Assembly: GCA_036924085.1 (NCBI GenBank)
Contig: JAVGWX010000003.1
Location: forward strand, 127,516,974 to 127,580,973
Direction of reading: 5' to 3'
Length of the DNA stretch: 64,000 nt
Source: Ariolimax columbianus
Taxonomy: Eukaryota > Mollusca > Gastropoda > Stylommatophora > Arionidae
In this document: in pieces, positions 48,462 to 59,256 of the stretch
How the letters are laid out: each line of letters begins with the position of its first letter
Position numbering within the stretch: position 1 is the first letter of the stretch
Translations under genes and position numbers: made by a program
The notes under the pieces: model-generated
Database searches by the model: none
Told to the model about the DNA's origin: nothing
The model's input: the letters and a program-made list of their open reading frames with translations, nothing else

Positions 48462-48520
48462 TAAATAGACAGACAGACAGGCAGATAAACAGATAGACAT
48501 ATTTAGATATAGAGATATAT
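48120..48520. repeat. compound microsatellite (GGAT)n, (TA)n, (GATA)n
   Basis: Successive tracts: GGAC/GGAT/GCAT tetramers (48130-48285), TA runs (48293-48327 and 48402-48458), GATA units (48327-48400), then GACA/GATA to about 48500. Confidence 0.93.
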
Positions 48521-48639
48521 ATGGACGTGGTGAATGTTGTGAGACAATGCTCGTGTTCCAGACGTCTAATTAAATGTGTGTAAAGAAAGCAGTGGTTAGC
48601 ATGCGGTTTGTGTTGACGTAATTGAGCTTGTCCAGAAAG

Positions 48640-48990
48640 AGTTTTGGCGATCGTTTTATGTGAGATTTCTGCCCGCGTATAATGGACACCTTTGTTGCAA
48701 AAGTTTAGCAGATATTCTACCAGAACTGCGTACATTTTCATCCGAATTTCATACATTCAGTTTGTTGAACAGGTGTTATCTTAATTTTTTTGCATCGTGT
48801 ACCGAGCCTAAAGATTGCCGCTTGATTATCTACATTCAGCTGGTAATATGCGTCATTTGGTTGTTGACCTGTATGCCCTGCTTTCCCTATTTCCCTGTGC
48901 CCACACATAGTAAACCTCTTGGTCTCTTCATTGGTTGTACTTTATCTGGTTGCAGCATATTTCGACTTTTACTAACAGTTTCCAGTTTCT
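48640..48990 (-). pseudogene. old LINE A-related fragment
   Basis: Minus-strand DNA aligns to the C-terminal part of LINE A with heavy divergence: LQPD, a GTGKYGKQG region (for KWETEHTG), NDAYYQLNVDNQAAIFRLGT (for NDAYYQLNRREQVVVFRLRT), HLFNKLN, then [15 protein letters not shown] (for MTAEHLLQNCPTYED). Several stops and frameshifts. It is clearly older than the other LINE A copies or from a sister family. Confidence 0.65.
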
Positions 48991-49070
48991 TCATTGTCTG
49001 TGAATTGATGGTAAAGTTCGTTCTTAGCAAAAGGTCTAGTTGTTGTAAAACTCGAAATCTATAACTCACA

Positions 49071-49505
49071 ATTTTCGAGAAACAAAGAATTCGTTATGAG
49101 CAAAGTATGTGCACTATCACCATGTTGTCTGTTGTGTAGACCAGATTTTCATTTGCTGACATCCTGTTAGCACGTGATGTTGACCTAGTTGGTCACAGAG
49201 AATGCTGTTGCTAAATATTTTCTGTTGCTGTATTGATTATGTGGTTTCAAAATGTCGAGAGCCAATGTAGTGAGGGATTCATAGATAGAGATAAATGTGC
49301 ATATGAGTACGCTAGACATCAGTGGTTTTTTTTTATTGAAGATGAAATGTAGAATCACAAATCATGAAATGCGAATGAGAAGGGATGTGGGTGCTGTTAT
49401 TAGCCTTACCATTCACAACAAAGTACCACATAAATCTTCTCTACAATGGTACATCATGTTTTGTAGCAGGCTACATGCGGGAATCCAGATGAAGTAATCT
49501 TCATG
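49071..49505. other. unassigned DNA
   Basis: No recognised feature. Confidence 0.5.
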
Positions 49506-49507
49506 CT

Positions 49508-49855
49508 TCTTTGTTTGTTTTCAATCTCCCGGTACCAAGTCCTGAAAAGGGCTTTGGAAGAAGCAGTACGTAGTCCAGAGAACGGAATGCGTTGTGTCGT
49601 AGTTTACAGCTTGACTGCGATATTTGCACCTTTCGGTCCAACATATCCGACTTCAGCAGGCATTTTTGAGTACAGGGTTGCCTTCCTTCTCTAATCCCTT
49701 CTACTTAGCCAGTCTGTTCTGTTGTAGCCTGTTATTCAGGATCACCGCATAAAGGTGTGGAAGGGTCTTGGCAGCTCTGGTTCGCTGGCTCTGACGCTAA
49801 CAGTCAGCTATGGGTCTCTAACCGCTGCAACTCATACGAAGCTCAGCGTCTTGAT
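49508..49855 (-). mobile_element. SINE A, nearly full length
   Basis: Reverse complement aligns from the 5' head (GATCAAGACGCTGAGC) through GTTGCAGCGGTTAGAGACCC and the central block (TGCTGAAGTCGGATATGTTG) to GAAAACAAACAAAG. The GAA tail has decayed. I found no convincing TSD. Confidence 0.88.
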
Positions 49856-49924
49856 CGTTATATGTAGTAATGACCCCAATGGTCTTAAATAAATGAACAA
49901 GAACACATGAGGATGATGGTTTGT

Positions 49925-50175
49925 TCACTCAAAGAGAAATATATCGTATATCAAGATAACTATATCTTATATCCAGATAAATGTATTGTACATCCAGATA
50001 AATATATCTTATATTCAGACACATTTATCTTGTATCCAAATAACATATCTTATAATCCAGATAAATGTATCTTGTTTCCAGTTAAATATAATTTATATCC
50101 AGATAAATATATCTTTATCAAGATAAAAATATCTTATAATCGATATGAATATATCTTATAATGCATATATATATA
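49925..50175. repeat. AT-rich 22-24 bp degenerate tandem repeat
   Basis: About ten loose copies of CCAGATAAATATATCTTAT with variable length. Confidence 0.8.
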
Positions 50176-50200
50176 AATATACATATTTACATATATATAT

Positions 50201-50688
50201 CTAGATAAATATCACCATCATCATGTAGCATGTAATTTGTAGAACATCGCTCACATCACAGTCTGTCTGAATGCAACTGAAATAAAATTTCGCTGTCGAG
50301 ATCAAAATATCCCTTGCATACGATGTCAACTCCTCAAATGTCATCTCTTCCAGTACCGCAAGCAATGCCTCAAATTTGTTCTCTACTTTGATATTATATT
50401 CAGTAGGTATTGCTGTTACATCGAAGCGTATTGGCTGGCGACCTTTGTTGATCCTACGTAGTCTTGTTTTGAAAACTGCAAACAGTAATTCATGGTGCGT
50501 ATCGCAGTCTGCTCCTGGCAGCATTTTTGATCTCCATCTAGGAGGTAATCAATTTGGTTTCTCATTTCTACAGAAATGAGCGAGGAGAAAAACTGGTTGA
50601 ATTCTGCACGGAAAACAACCTCTCCATTGCCAACACCTTATTCAAACATCCACGTAGACTATACACGTGGCCTCCCCTGATGGCAACA

Positions 50689-50690
<2 letters not shown>
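50201..50690. pseudogene. LINE E fragment with inverted 5' part
   Basis: Minus strand 50524-50201: PGADCDTHHELLFAVFKTRL, then GRQPIRFDVTAIPTEY, which is the end of an RTE-like endonuclease (usual GADCGSDHELL) and its linker. Plus strand 50540-50690: NERGEKLVEFCTENNLSIAN, then TLFKHPRRLYTW and SPDGNS, the segment that normally lies just upstream of PGADC. So the two consecutive parts are head-to-head. No RT domain is present. An ATG-rich end (50213-50225) may be the tail. Confidence 0.75.

Positions 50691-50771
<81 letters not shown>
50690..50771. repeat. (TA)n microsatellite
   Basis: About 80 bp of pure TA, directly abutting the inverted LINE E segment. Confidence 0.97.
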
Positions 50772-50773
<2 letters not shown>

Positions 50774-51331
50774 AGTAAATATATCTTGTAACCAGATAAA
50801 CATATCATTCTTTTACACGTTAGCGTCGCTATTGTTTAGATCAGTTAAATATTTTCCATTGGATCATTCCTTAATCCGTTATGAAGGCCTGTAGTGTCTG
50901 TGCCCTTCTAGAAACTGACTCTTACGTCTATACTTGATAACAAACTTGCGATAGACTGCCCGATGTTGCAAGTCAAGTTTGGGTAGTATTGAGATGCGCC
51001 ACAGTGCTTGGGTCGACAACAGAAATAGATTGCACGAAAGATACTACAACAGGCATACATATAAACATCGAAGTGGCAGATGAAATGGAAGGTTTACGCA
51101 GATGTGATACTACCAGAGCTGCTGTTTGCTTATGAAACATGGACTGAATACAGGTGTCACGTAAAAAGTTGAACCACTTCCACAGTCCGCCCTAGAAGGG
51201 TCATAATAATAACAATAATAATTCGTCCAACGTCTTTGATGATGACCACCAACATCATAAGATGGCATAATGCAATCTTGAGTATGTGTTTGTGCCCGTG
51301 ACTGATCAAGCCAATTTGATCCTGGAAAAGT
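50772..51331. other. unassigned DNA
   Basis: No recognised feature, though the right end may include the diverged 3' end of the next LINE fragment. Confidence 0.45.
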
Positions 51332-52310
51332 CTATGACACGACTGGTAAACGTAAACAGCAGTTGTCTCTGAAATTGTCTCTGCTCTTGACTTCCTGATT
51401 GTGTTTATCCTGAGCTGCCTGGATACAGAGACCGTCGCTGAGTTCAATGCCGTCTGTGACCGAGCTCTTCCATGTTGAGCGATTGTGAGCCAGGTTCTCA
51501 CGGGTGTTAATGTCTACTTGACAGCACTTCAGAATGTTCTTGGAACGCCTTTTTCCTTGTGATCGTTCTCCATTACTCAGTTCGCTAAACAGGAACCTCT
51601 TTGGAAGCCTTTCGTTTGACATTCGGGCAAGGTGGCCAGCCCATCTCAATAAGTATTTTTGCAGAAGTGCATGAATACTTTGCATGTTGGCTCTGGATAA
51701 CACTTCAGTATCTGTGATATGGTCCTGCCAGCGTATATGCAATATGCGTCTCAGTTTATGTGAAAATGATTTAGCCTCCTGGCGTCACCAGCGTAGACAG
51801 TCCAGCAGTCACACTCATATAGCGAGCAGGGTTGGGACAATGGCGGCACGGTAGACCTTCAGCTTAGTCATTACGCTGATTCCTCGACGTTCCCATTCTG
51901 TTGAGCGCATTCGACCTAAAGCTGTGCTGGCCTTTGTTATTCTATTGGCCAGCTCATCAGCAATAGTCACCTATCTCAACAGCGTGCTTCCGATGTAGAC
52001 ACATCTTTGAACCGCTTTATGTCCGTTCACTGTAACGACTGGCTGTTTATACCATGTGCCTGGTTCCGGTTGATACATGGTCTCTGTTTTCATTGAGCTA
52101 ATTCTAAAGCCAAAGTTGTCATAAGCAGCAGAGAACCATCCCATACACTCCTGCATTTTCCGTTCTGAGCTGCTTTTCAGAGCACAGTCATCCACAAACA
52201 AGAGTTCGCATATCGTGTCGGGCATCACCTTTATCTTCGCCTTCAGTCTGAGTAGATTGAATAGACCTAATCCATGTGGTAGTTTTTTGGTACGTCATAC
52301 TTTGTATTGT
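51332..52310 (-). pseudogene. LINE B-like RT fragment
   Basis: Minus strand: ICELLFVDDCALKSSSERKM (motif C as FVDD, about 52205), FSAAYDNFGFRISSMKTETM, VTVNGHKAVQRCVYIGSTLL, then HIRWQDHITDTEVLSRANMQ (about 51740), LLRWAGHLARMSNERLPKR and GKRRSKNILKCCQVDI. The region between the two frames carries frameshifts. N-terminal RT and EN are missing. Confidence 0.85.
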
Positions 52311-52344
52311 TGAAGGCGTCCGTCAACAGCTGAAAACGTCTGCA

Positions 52345-52800
52345 CATCAAATGGCACGACAGGGTTCAAGAAGCCACCGTTCTTGAAAGATCTGGTATCC
52401 CTAGCATTCATACTATTCTGATAATACAGATCCGCTGGGCGAGTCATGTAGTCCATATGTCTGACCATCAACTACCAAAAATACCCTTTTATGGTGAAAC
52501 GTATTAAGGCAAACGTTCCCTTGGTAGCCCCAAAAAGCACTTCAAAGACATGCTTAAGGCTTCACTTAAAACCTTTGACACAATACCCGGCACTTGAGAA
52601 GCTGCTTTGCAAGATCGAACATCATGGTGCCCATATCTTCGGGAAGGTTCAGCGTCATGCGAGATCAAAATAACAGCTACGCAAGGGAGACAAGGCAGAA
52701 AATCCCTTGAAATGAAGCATTCACACAAGACGCACATTCCCTGTCCACACTTTCCGAGGTATTTCCACATGTACATCTGGCTTCTCACTCACTTTTGAGC
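52345..52800 (+). pseudogene. LINE B-like 3' fragment with terminal zinc finger remnant
   Basis: In mixed frames: WQDRVQEATVLERSGIPSIH (about 52360), IRWAGHVVHMSDHQLPKIPF (about 52432), GSPKKHFKDMLKASLKTFD, WEAALQDRTSW-like text, then CPHFPRYFHMYIWLLTHF (52740-52795). The last is a decayed C2H2 finger (usual CPxCxRxFxARIGLxSHxRTH). It lies head-to-head with 51332-52310, but both cover the same RT segment, so they are two copies and not one inverted element. Confidence 0.75.
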
Positions 52801-52899
52801 TCATCGACTGAGTGAACATATTCCAATCGATGAGCAGAGGAAGTGGTCATCATTACACGTGATGGACGAACACCATCATCATGTGCAACATACAAAAGA

Positions 52900-53130
52900 T
52901 TTATTCACATATACTCTCTCTCTCACAAGTACACACATATACACACACTCTCTCTCACTCAAACACAGACAAATACTCTCTCTCTCCCCCACACACACAC
53001 ACACATGCACCCACACGAAGGCACACACACACACACACACACACACCCATCCCAGCCACCCACCCACCCACCCACCCAATAAACACACACACACACAGAC
53101 ACATACACACACACACACACACACATAATA
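52900..53130. repeat. CA-rich microsatellite cluster
   Basis: (CT)n and (CA)n tracts with CCACCCAC at 53055-53078. Open frames of His/Thr repeats are compositional. Confidence 0.93.
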
Positions 53131-53315
53131 CGAATACTGTGTTACTTAAAGACCTACAAACATTTGCAGGCCAATACTCAAATGTCAATATGCCAGACAC
53201 AATTGAGCTTACCTGGTTGTCAAGTCTATCTGTCGGTGTCAAATTATTCGAAAGTGTGGATGTGATTGTTTAACTGTCAGAATGACTAGAGTGATTTGTT
53301 GTAGTTGTCTAGTCC

Positions 53316-56300
53316 TTCTTCTTCTTCTTCTTCTTCTTCTTCTTCTTCTTCTTCTTCTTCTTCTTCTTCTTCTTCTTCTTCGTACGCTGTCAGACGTCAA
53401 CTTGAATTTGTTCGAAGAAAGCAGCTGTCATCCTGAGGCTGTCGACACTGCCATAGAGCTTGTCTTGTGTTGCCACTGGTGATGGCCACATGTGCTTTCT
53501 CTGGTCCTCGTACGTCGGGCAATTTTGCAGCAGATGTTCAGCGGTCATTTTCCCTGTGCCACACATGTATTCGTCAGTGCCACCTATCTTCAATTTATTG
53601 AATAGATGGTACCTCAGTCTATTGTGGCCTGTGCGGAGTCTGAAGACCACGACCTGCTCTCTTCTGTTCAGCTGGTAATAGGCATCATTTTTTGTGTAGC
53701 CAGTGTGTTCTGTTTCCCATTTGGCCATGTATCTGGCCCTAATTAGCCTTTTGGACTCTTCCTAGGTCCGACTAGAATCTGGTTGTGGTAGTCTTGCACC
53801 TTCTTTTGCCAGTCTGTTTGCCTCTTCGTTGCCTTGGATGTTACAGTGGGATGGAACCCACTGTACCACTACTCTTTTTGGTGCGGATTGCTGGCATAGT
53901 TGACAGAGTACTGCTCTTAAATCATTAAGTTCAGTATTTTTCTGGCTTTTTAGTGCTGTGACCACGGCCAGGGCATCTGTGAACAGGACTATCTGGCTTT
54001 CATTGCTTTCGCCTTTGAGCATTGCTTCTACTACAGCCTTCAGTGCCTCTGCCTTCGTTTTGAAATTGCTTGAGAGTTTTCCAGTTGCCACTGACAGTGT
54101 TATTTTTCTACCATTTGGTAGGCTCAGGAATACCCCTGCCCCTCCATTCTGTGTTGTGTTTGTTACAGAACCGTCGGTGTATGCATGGGTCTAGTCCCTG
54201 CTTGGGTAGTTGTCCGCTACGTACCTCAGGGTTATGTCTCTTCTTTCTTTTTCAGTCTGGCTGTTCTTGTTTCCAATACCTGGTATATTTTCTACCACCT
54301 CCGGAATGATATGCTGCTTCCATGTGGGTTTTCGTACAGTAGGTATGGGCTTTGGTGTTGTTACGGTGTTCATAGTGTATTCGCTCCTTTTTGCTTTGGC
54401 TATTTCTGCAAAGTTTCTCCGCTTTAGTTTCCCATTTCCAAATCTATTTAGTCTCTGATGCATTGGATGGTCTACCAGTCTTCCGAGTTTCTCTGCTTGC
54501 TGCTGGGCTCTGCAGTCTCTTCTGTCGGTCATGGATTGCAGATTTGTAATCTTTTCGAGTTCTACAATTGGCGTTGACTTCATGCCTCCTGTTATTACTC
54601 TCATGGCTTGGTTTTGAAGTTTGCTAATTTTATCAAAGTTCGCCTTTGCTGCTGTTATCCATGCCGCAATGCCATACCCGAGAACTGGTCTCACTCTTCC
54701 AGTGTACAGTTTCTTTAGTATTCTTTCGTCTGCTCCCCAGCTTGTGCCAGCAAGTTTCCCCATGATTGCCATTCTTTGTCTGGCTCTCATTCGGTTTCTC
54801 TCGATCTGACTTTTCCATGTCATGCGTCGATCAAATGTGACTCCCGTGTAGTTTGGGTTGTTGTTTGGCTGCAGATATTTGCCGTTTAGACTTATTTTGG
54901 TGTTCTGTGGTTTGCTTGAACGCGAGAATATCGTACATGTTGTTTTTTCCTCATTTATTTTGACCAGCCATGAGTTCGCCGACTCCTCCAACGATGTTAG
55001 GGCCTGCTGCATCCGATTTTTTGCTACGGTGAGATTTTTTTCAGAGGTTCACATAGCCAGATCGTCTGCAAACATGGAGCTGTGGACTGTTCTTGGTATA
55101 TTCTCTGTTATATTGTTTATATATACCAGGAAAAGTGTGGGTGATATTACTCCCCTTTGGGGTACTCCCTGCTCCAGTGTCACCTTTTTGCTCATCTGCC
55201 CTTGTACTTGAACTCTAGCTGTTCTGGTTTCGAAGTAGTGGCTGATCCATCTGTACATTTTCCCACAAATTTCCCTTCTTCGAAGCTTGATTTTAAGTCC
55301 CTCTTTCCACACCTTGTCAAATGCCTTCTCTAAAGGCTACTGTGTGTTTTTTCTCCTGGTTAGCATTCTCTATTTCCTGGGCTATGAGAGTGATCTGGTC
55401 CTCAGTGGATCTGTGCTGTCTAAAACCTGCTTGCTATGGAATTATTATGTGTTTTTCTTGCAGGTGCCACATCAGTCTGGTGTTTATCATACGCTTCATC
55501 AGTTTTCCTACACAGCTCAGTAGACTGATAGGCCTGTATCCATTTGGATCTGTTCTATCTTTTTCTTTCTTTGGTACTGGTATAAGTACATCATCTTTCC
55601 ATGCCTGCGGTACAATTCCCCTTTTCCAGCTTTGGTTCAGGACTGATAGTAACTTCCTTTTTGCTGTTTATCCCAAGCTCATCAGCATTTAATTTGTTAT
55701 CTTATCTTTTCCGGGCGCTTTCTTTTTCTTTAGAGTTCTCATGGCCTCGTCCATTTCGTTCATTCTTAGTTTTGCCATGATTTGGTCCTCTGGTGCCATA
55801 TTGATGTTGTCGTGGCTCTTTTGTTCTTCACTTATATCTGTATGCCTGTCTGTAGGGACATCGATGTTGTTTGCTCTGGCATAATGTTCTATAAAGGCGT
55901 TTGCTGCTTTTTTTCCGGTAAGCATGTTGTCGCCCTGCTTGATGGTAATTTGTTTATTTGATGGTGTTTCGTCGTTCATGGCTCTGACTAAATTCCATAG
56001 TTTGTTCCCTTCTATAACTATATTGAGGCTTTCTGTTTTGTTTTTCCAACTGTCCCTTGTTATTTGGTTCAGTGTTCTTTTGTATTTCGCAGTGATGGCC
56101 TTGAGGGCGATATTTTATTCCATAGATTGCTCTATCCATGCGATGTCCCTAGCATTTGAGACTTCATCCTCTGCTTTCTGCAGTTCATGATTCAAATATG
56201 GCTTGTAGTTTTTCCTTGCCTCTCTTGGGATGGTTTCGGTAGCTGCTTGCAGTATTGCTTTGCTTAGGCTTTCCACCATATGTTTCATGTTGTTATTTCG

Positions 56301-56950
56301 TGTGTTGATAGTTTCACACAGTCCATCTGTCAGCATTGCAGATCTGTCCCAATCGGCTCGTCTATAGTTCCAACGTGGCAGCGGTTTTATTTCCTGGGGG
56401 CCTACTTCCATATCAATTTCTAGCCTATTGGCCTGTGGTCGCTACCTGCCAATTGGTCGAGCACCTGGCGATCTATTTTGTGGTGAATATCTCCTGTGAA
56501 GAAGGCCAAGTCTGGAGTGGAAGTGGTATGCCATGTTCTAGAATAGAAGCTAGGGCTGTCATCCGGCCTATTGATGAGATAGAGATTTGTGTCTATCTCC
56601 CCGTCTTCCACTTCATCACCTCTGCTGTATGTATCTGATTATTCCCATCTCTCTGAGTGACTATTGAAGTCTCCAACCACTAGGCAGCTGGAGTCCTTGA
56701 TTTCCATACTCGAGAGCGACAGGTCTATGTTGGGTGGATCATACAGGTTGAATATACGGGTTTTCGTTTCCTGTGTCATTATGTCGACTCCTTCAATTTC
56801 TGCTTGTCCCGTGTGATTTAAAGATACTGCGCTAATTGGTATGCAGTTTCGTGTCAGTATCAGCACACCTCCTCTGTGACCTTCTCTATCAAGACGGAAG
56901 GTCTGGTATCCTCTGATTGAGAATCTGTGGTTTTTGTTGAGGTGCGTTTC
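53316..56950 (-). mobile_element. LINE A, longest copy (3.6 kb), 5'-truncated in EN
   Basis: The element reads right to left. EN: ETHLNKNHRFSIRGYQTFRL (about 56950), VVGDFNSHSERW (about 56650), AGSDHRPIG (about 56430). RT: KKKKAPGKDKITN (about 55700), the AFDKVWKEG motif A (about 55325), QGVPQRGVISPTLFLVYINN (about 55140), FADDLAM (about 55055). RNase H follows, then the C-terminal tail ending 53390, then a (GAA)n tail (53316-53379 as CTT on plus). TSDs 53305-53315 and 56951-56961 are identical (TTGTCTAGTCC). ORF1 and the EN N terminus are lost. Confidence 0.93.
53390..56950 (-). pseudogene. LINE A ORF2 (EN-RT-RNase H), multiply disrupted
   Basis: Premature stops occur near 56639, 56420 and 56115, after FADDLAM (55049), at 54191 (PSRD* where other copies have MDWTHAYTDG; TGG became TAG) and at 53762 (TAC became TAG in TYEESK). 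A frameshift falls near 55325 just before the motif A aspartate. In RNase H the last acidic residue is changed: GNEEANRLAK instead of GNKEADRLAK. The longest uninterrupted stretch is 273 codons (55012-54191, RT C-terminal region). The protein would nick target DNA, copy its RNA and degrade the hybrid; this copy cannot. Confidence 0.9.
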
Positions 56951-56984
56951 TTGTCTAGTCCAAATGCCGTAATGTAGATGTTGA

Positions 56985-57290
56985 ATTCTTCTTCTTCTTC
57001 TCCTCATTTTTTCTTCTTTTTCCTTCTTCTTTTTTTTCTTCTTTTTCTTCTTCTACTACTTCTTCTTCTTCTTGTTCTTCTTATTCTACTTCTTCTTCTT
57101 CCTCTTCTTCTTCCTCTTCTTTATTTTCTTCTTCTTCTTCTCCCCCCCCCCCCAAACCCCTCATCGTCGCGTCATAGACTTTCAGCAGAAATAATTTTGA
57201 GTGTCTCTAAAGAAAACAGTGGCCGCATGTCATCAGCATCTCTATAGAGCTTGTCTCGAAATGGAACAGGTGAGGGCCATTTCTGACATT
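56985..57290 (-). mobile_element. old LINE A 3'-end fragment with expanded tail
   Basis: 57170-57285 on plus (TTTCAGCAGAAATAATTTTG, CTCTATAGAGCTTGTCTCG, AGGGCCATTTCTGAC) aligns with the reverse complement of the LINE A 3' end at 53385-53500. To its left lies a CTT-rich tract (56985-57142), the expected position of a GAA tail, now expanded and degenerate, with a C run at 57143-57153. Confidence 0.7.
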
Positions 57291-57556
57291 ACTAGTCACA
57301 TTTGTCACATTTGTCGACATGCGATTGTCTAATTGTTAAACTTTCTAATTGCGTTTGTTAACTTTGATTGAATGTTTAGTTTGGATGTCAAGCTGTTCAA
57401 AATGTGTAGTTGTCCTTGTGGAGATATTCGAATGTCTAACTTTGTTGATTTTTGTTTATGATCATTTATTATTATGTTTTCTCTTTGGTTATTCGGGTGA
57501 TTTGCTGTAATGTCTTTATTGCAGAAATGGCGTGCTTTGGTCGCGTAGACGTCAAT
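57291..57556. other. unassigned DNA
   Basis: No recognised feature; short spacer before the 39-bp array. Confidence 0.45.
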
Positions 57557-57733
57557 AGTTTTAGTTGAATATGGCCAGCTACAATCAGTGTCTGTAGTTT
57601 TAGTTGCATGTGACCAACTACAATCAGTGTCTGCAGTTTTAGTTGCATGTGTCCAACTACGATCAGTGTCTGTAGTTTTAGTTGCATGTGTCCAACTACA
57701 ATCAGTGTCTGTAGTTTTAGTTGCATGTGTCCA
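57557..57733. repeat. 39-bp minisatellite, left part
   Basis: About 4.5 units of GTTTTAGTTGCATGTGTCCA plus ACTACAATCAGTGTCTGTA. The array continues at 58726 after an intervening LINE A copy. Confidence 0.95.
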
Positions 57734-58699
57734 CCAAAGCCCATCACTACTGTACGAAAACCTACCTGGAGGCAGGATATATTTCCAGAGGTGGTAGAAA
57801 ATATACCAGGTATTGGAAACAAAAACTGCCAGACTGAAAAAGAAAGGAGAGATACTACCCTAAGCTTTATATCGAAAAACTACCCAAGCATGGACTGGAC
57901 CCATGCATACACCGACGGTTCTGTAACAAACACTACACAGAACGAAGGGGCAGGAGCATTCCTGAACCTACCAAATGGTAGAAAAATAACACTGTCATTC
58001 GTTACTGGTAAGTACACAAGCAATTTCAGAGCGGAGGCAGAGGCACCGAGGGTGGCAGTGGAAGAAATGGTGACACATAAAGAAAATGAAAGCCATATAG
58101 TCCTGCTTACAGATGCTCTCGCCGTAGTCACAGCGCTAAAAAGCCAGAAAAACACTGAGCTTAATGACTTAAGAACAGCACTCTGTCAACTATGCCAGCA
58201 GTCCGCACCAAAAAGGGTAGTGGTACAGTGGGTCCCATCACACTGCAACATCCAAGGCAACAAGGAGGCAGACAGACTGACAAAAGAAAGCGCAAGACTA
58301 CCACAAACAGATACTAGTATGACGTACGAAGAGTCAAAACGGCTATTTAAAGCCAGATACATGACCAAATGGGAAACCGAACATACTGGTTACACCAAAA
58401 ACGATGCATATTACCAGCTGAACAGAAGAGAGCAGGTCGTTGTCTTCAGAATTCGCACTGGCCACAATAGACTGAGGTACCACCTATTCAACAAATTGAA
58501 GATAGGTGGAACCGACGAATGCCCGTGTGGTACCAGGAAAATGACCGCTGAACATCTGCTGCAGAACTGCCCGACATACGAGGATCAGAGAGAGCAGATG
58601 TGGCCATCACCAGTGGAACCACAAGACAAGCTCTATGGCAGTGTCGACAGCCTCAGGATGACCGCCGCTTTTTTCGAAAAAATAATGGTTACTGTCTGA
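57647..58699 (+). CDS. LINE A RNase H plus C-terminal domain, intact frame fused to satellite codons
   Basis: An uninterrupted 350-codon frame. Residues 1-29 come from the minisatellite (two 13-residue units and a bit) and supply the first ATG. The rest is LINE A. The RNase H catalytic set appears complete: D90 (AYTDGS), E130/E132 (RAEAEAP), D156 (LLTDALA), D209 (GNKEADRL), with H199 in PSHCNIQG. A C-terminal C292-X-C294, H303, C308 group may bind zinc. EN and RT are absent, so it cannot transpose alone. Whether it is transcribed is unknown; a neutral remnant is more likely than a working protein. Confidence 0.55.
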   Translation: MCPTTISVCSFSCMCPTTISVCSFSCMCPPKPITTVRKPTWRQDIFPEVVENIPGIGNKNCQTEKERRDTTLSFISKNYPSMDWTHAYTDGSVTNTTQNEGAGAFLNLPNGRKITLSFVTGKYTSNFRAEAEAPRVAVEEMVTHKENESHIVLLTDALAVVTALKSQKNTELNDLRTALCQLCQQSAPKRVVVQWVPSHCNIQGNKEADRLTKESARLPQTDTSMTYEESKRLFKARYMTKWETEHTGYTKNDAYYQLNRREQVVVFRIRTGHNRLRYHLFNKLKIGGTDECPCGTRKMTAEHLLQNCPTYEDQREQMWPSPVEPQDKLYGSVDSLRMTAAFFEKIMVTV

Positions 58700-58725
58700 C
58701 TGCGTACGAAGAAGAAGAAGAAGAA
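57734..58725 (+). mobile_element. LINE A copy inserted in the 39-bp array
   Basis: Starts at CCAAAGCCCATCACTACTGT and ends at TGCGTACGAAGAAG with a (GAA)n tail. TSDs 57720-57733 and 58726-58739 are identical (GTTGCATGTGTCCA). The target is periodic, but without a TSD the repeat phase would simply resume; here the flanks overlap by 14 bp. It is the least decayed LINE A coding region in the window. Confidence 0.94.
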
Positions 58726-58880
58726 GTTGCATGTGTCCAACTACATTCAGTGTCTGTAGTTTTAGTTGTATGTGGCCAGCTACAATCAGTGTCTGCAGTT
58801 TTAGTTGCATGTGTCCAACTACGATCAGTGTCTATAGTTTTAGTTGAATGTGTCCAACTGCAATAAGTGTCTGAGTGTCG
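58726..58880. repeat. 39-bp minisatellite, right part
   Basis: About four further units of the same 39-bp sequence, in phase with the left part once the TSD is counted. Confidence 0.95.
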
Positions 58881-59029
58881 AAACATAATTATCCTGACCT
58901 ACAGAAGTATTTTTGAAATGACATGCTTGAATATCAGGAAATGTTAGAATACGGAAAGCAAACCTGTCAGCAGCTTACCAGTATAACGGTACACTACAGA
59001 TGGTGAGTATGTTTCGTTTAGTCATCTTC

Positions 59030-59135
59030 CACTGCCAGATCTGTCAATAATTGAAAGTGTTAGGAAATTTGGCATAGAACCATTATTGAACCTAGATCTC
59101 TTGGTTGGGAATCCACTGAGCTACCGTGGTTCTAG
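59030..59135 (-). mobile_element. tRNA-like SINE head
   Basis: Minus strand: GGTAGCTCAGTGGATTCCC (A box TAGCTCAGTGG, exact consensus) and, about 20 bp later, AGGTTCAATAATGG (B-box-like with the last bases diverged). It continues into TTCTATGCCAAATTTCC. The spacing between the boxes is shorter than in a working tRNA. A SINE relic or tRNA pseudogene. Confidence 0.6.
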
Positions 59136-59256
59136 AATCTCACTAAACGACACTTAATATAATCGCTCTACCTGATGCCGATGCTTAGTCATTCTAGAAT
59201 AAACCTTTTTAATGGCTCAGTCCATGTAAACATATACTGTTGATATCTGTTAATTG

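Noticed and set aside
48660..49064. 134-codon plus-strand frame with hydrophobic stretches
   Set aside because: It lies antisense to an old LINE A fragment, whose similarity explains the region better.
51332..52800. one LINE with a 5' inversion
   Set aside because: Both head-to-head parts contain the same RT segment (RWQDH/WQDRV and RWAGH), so they are two separate copies.
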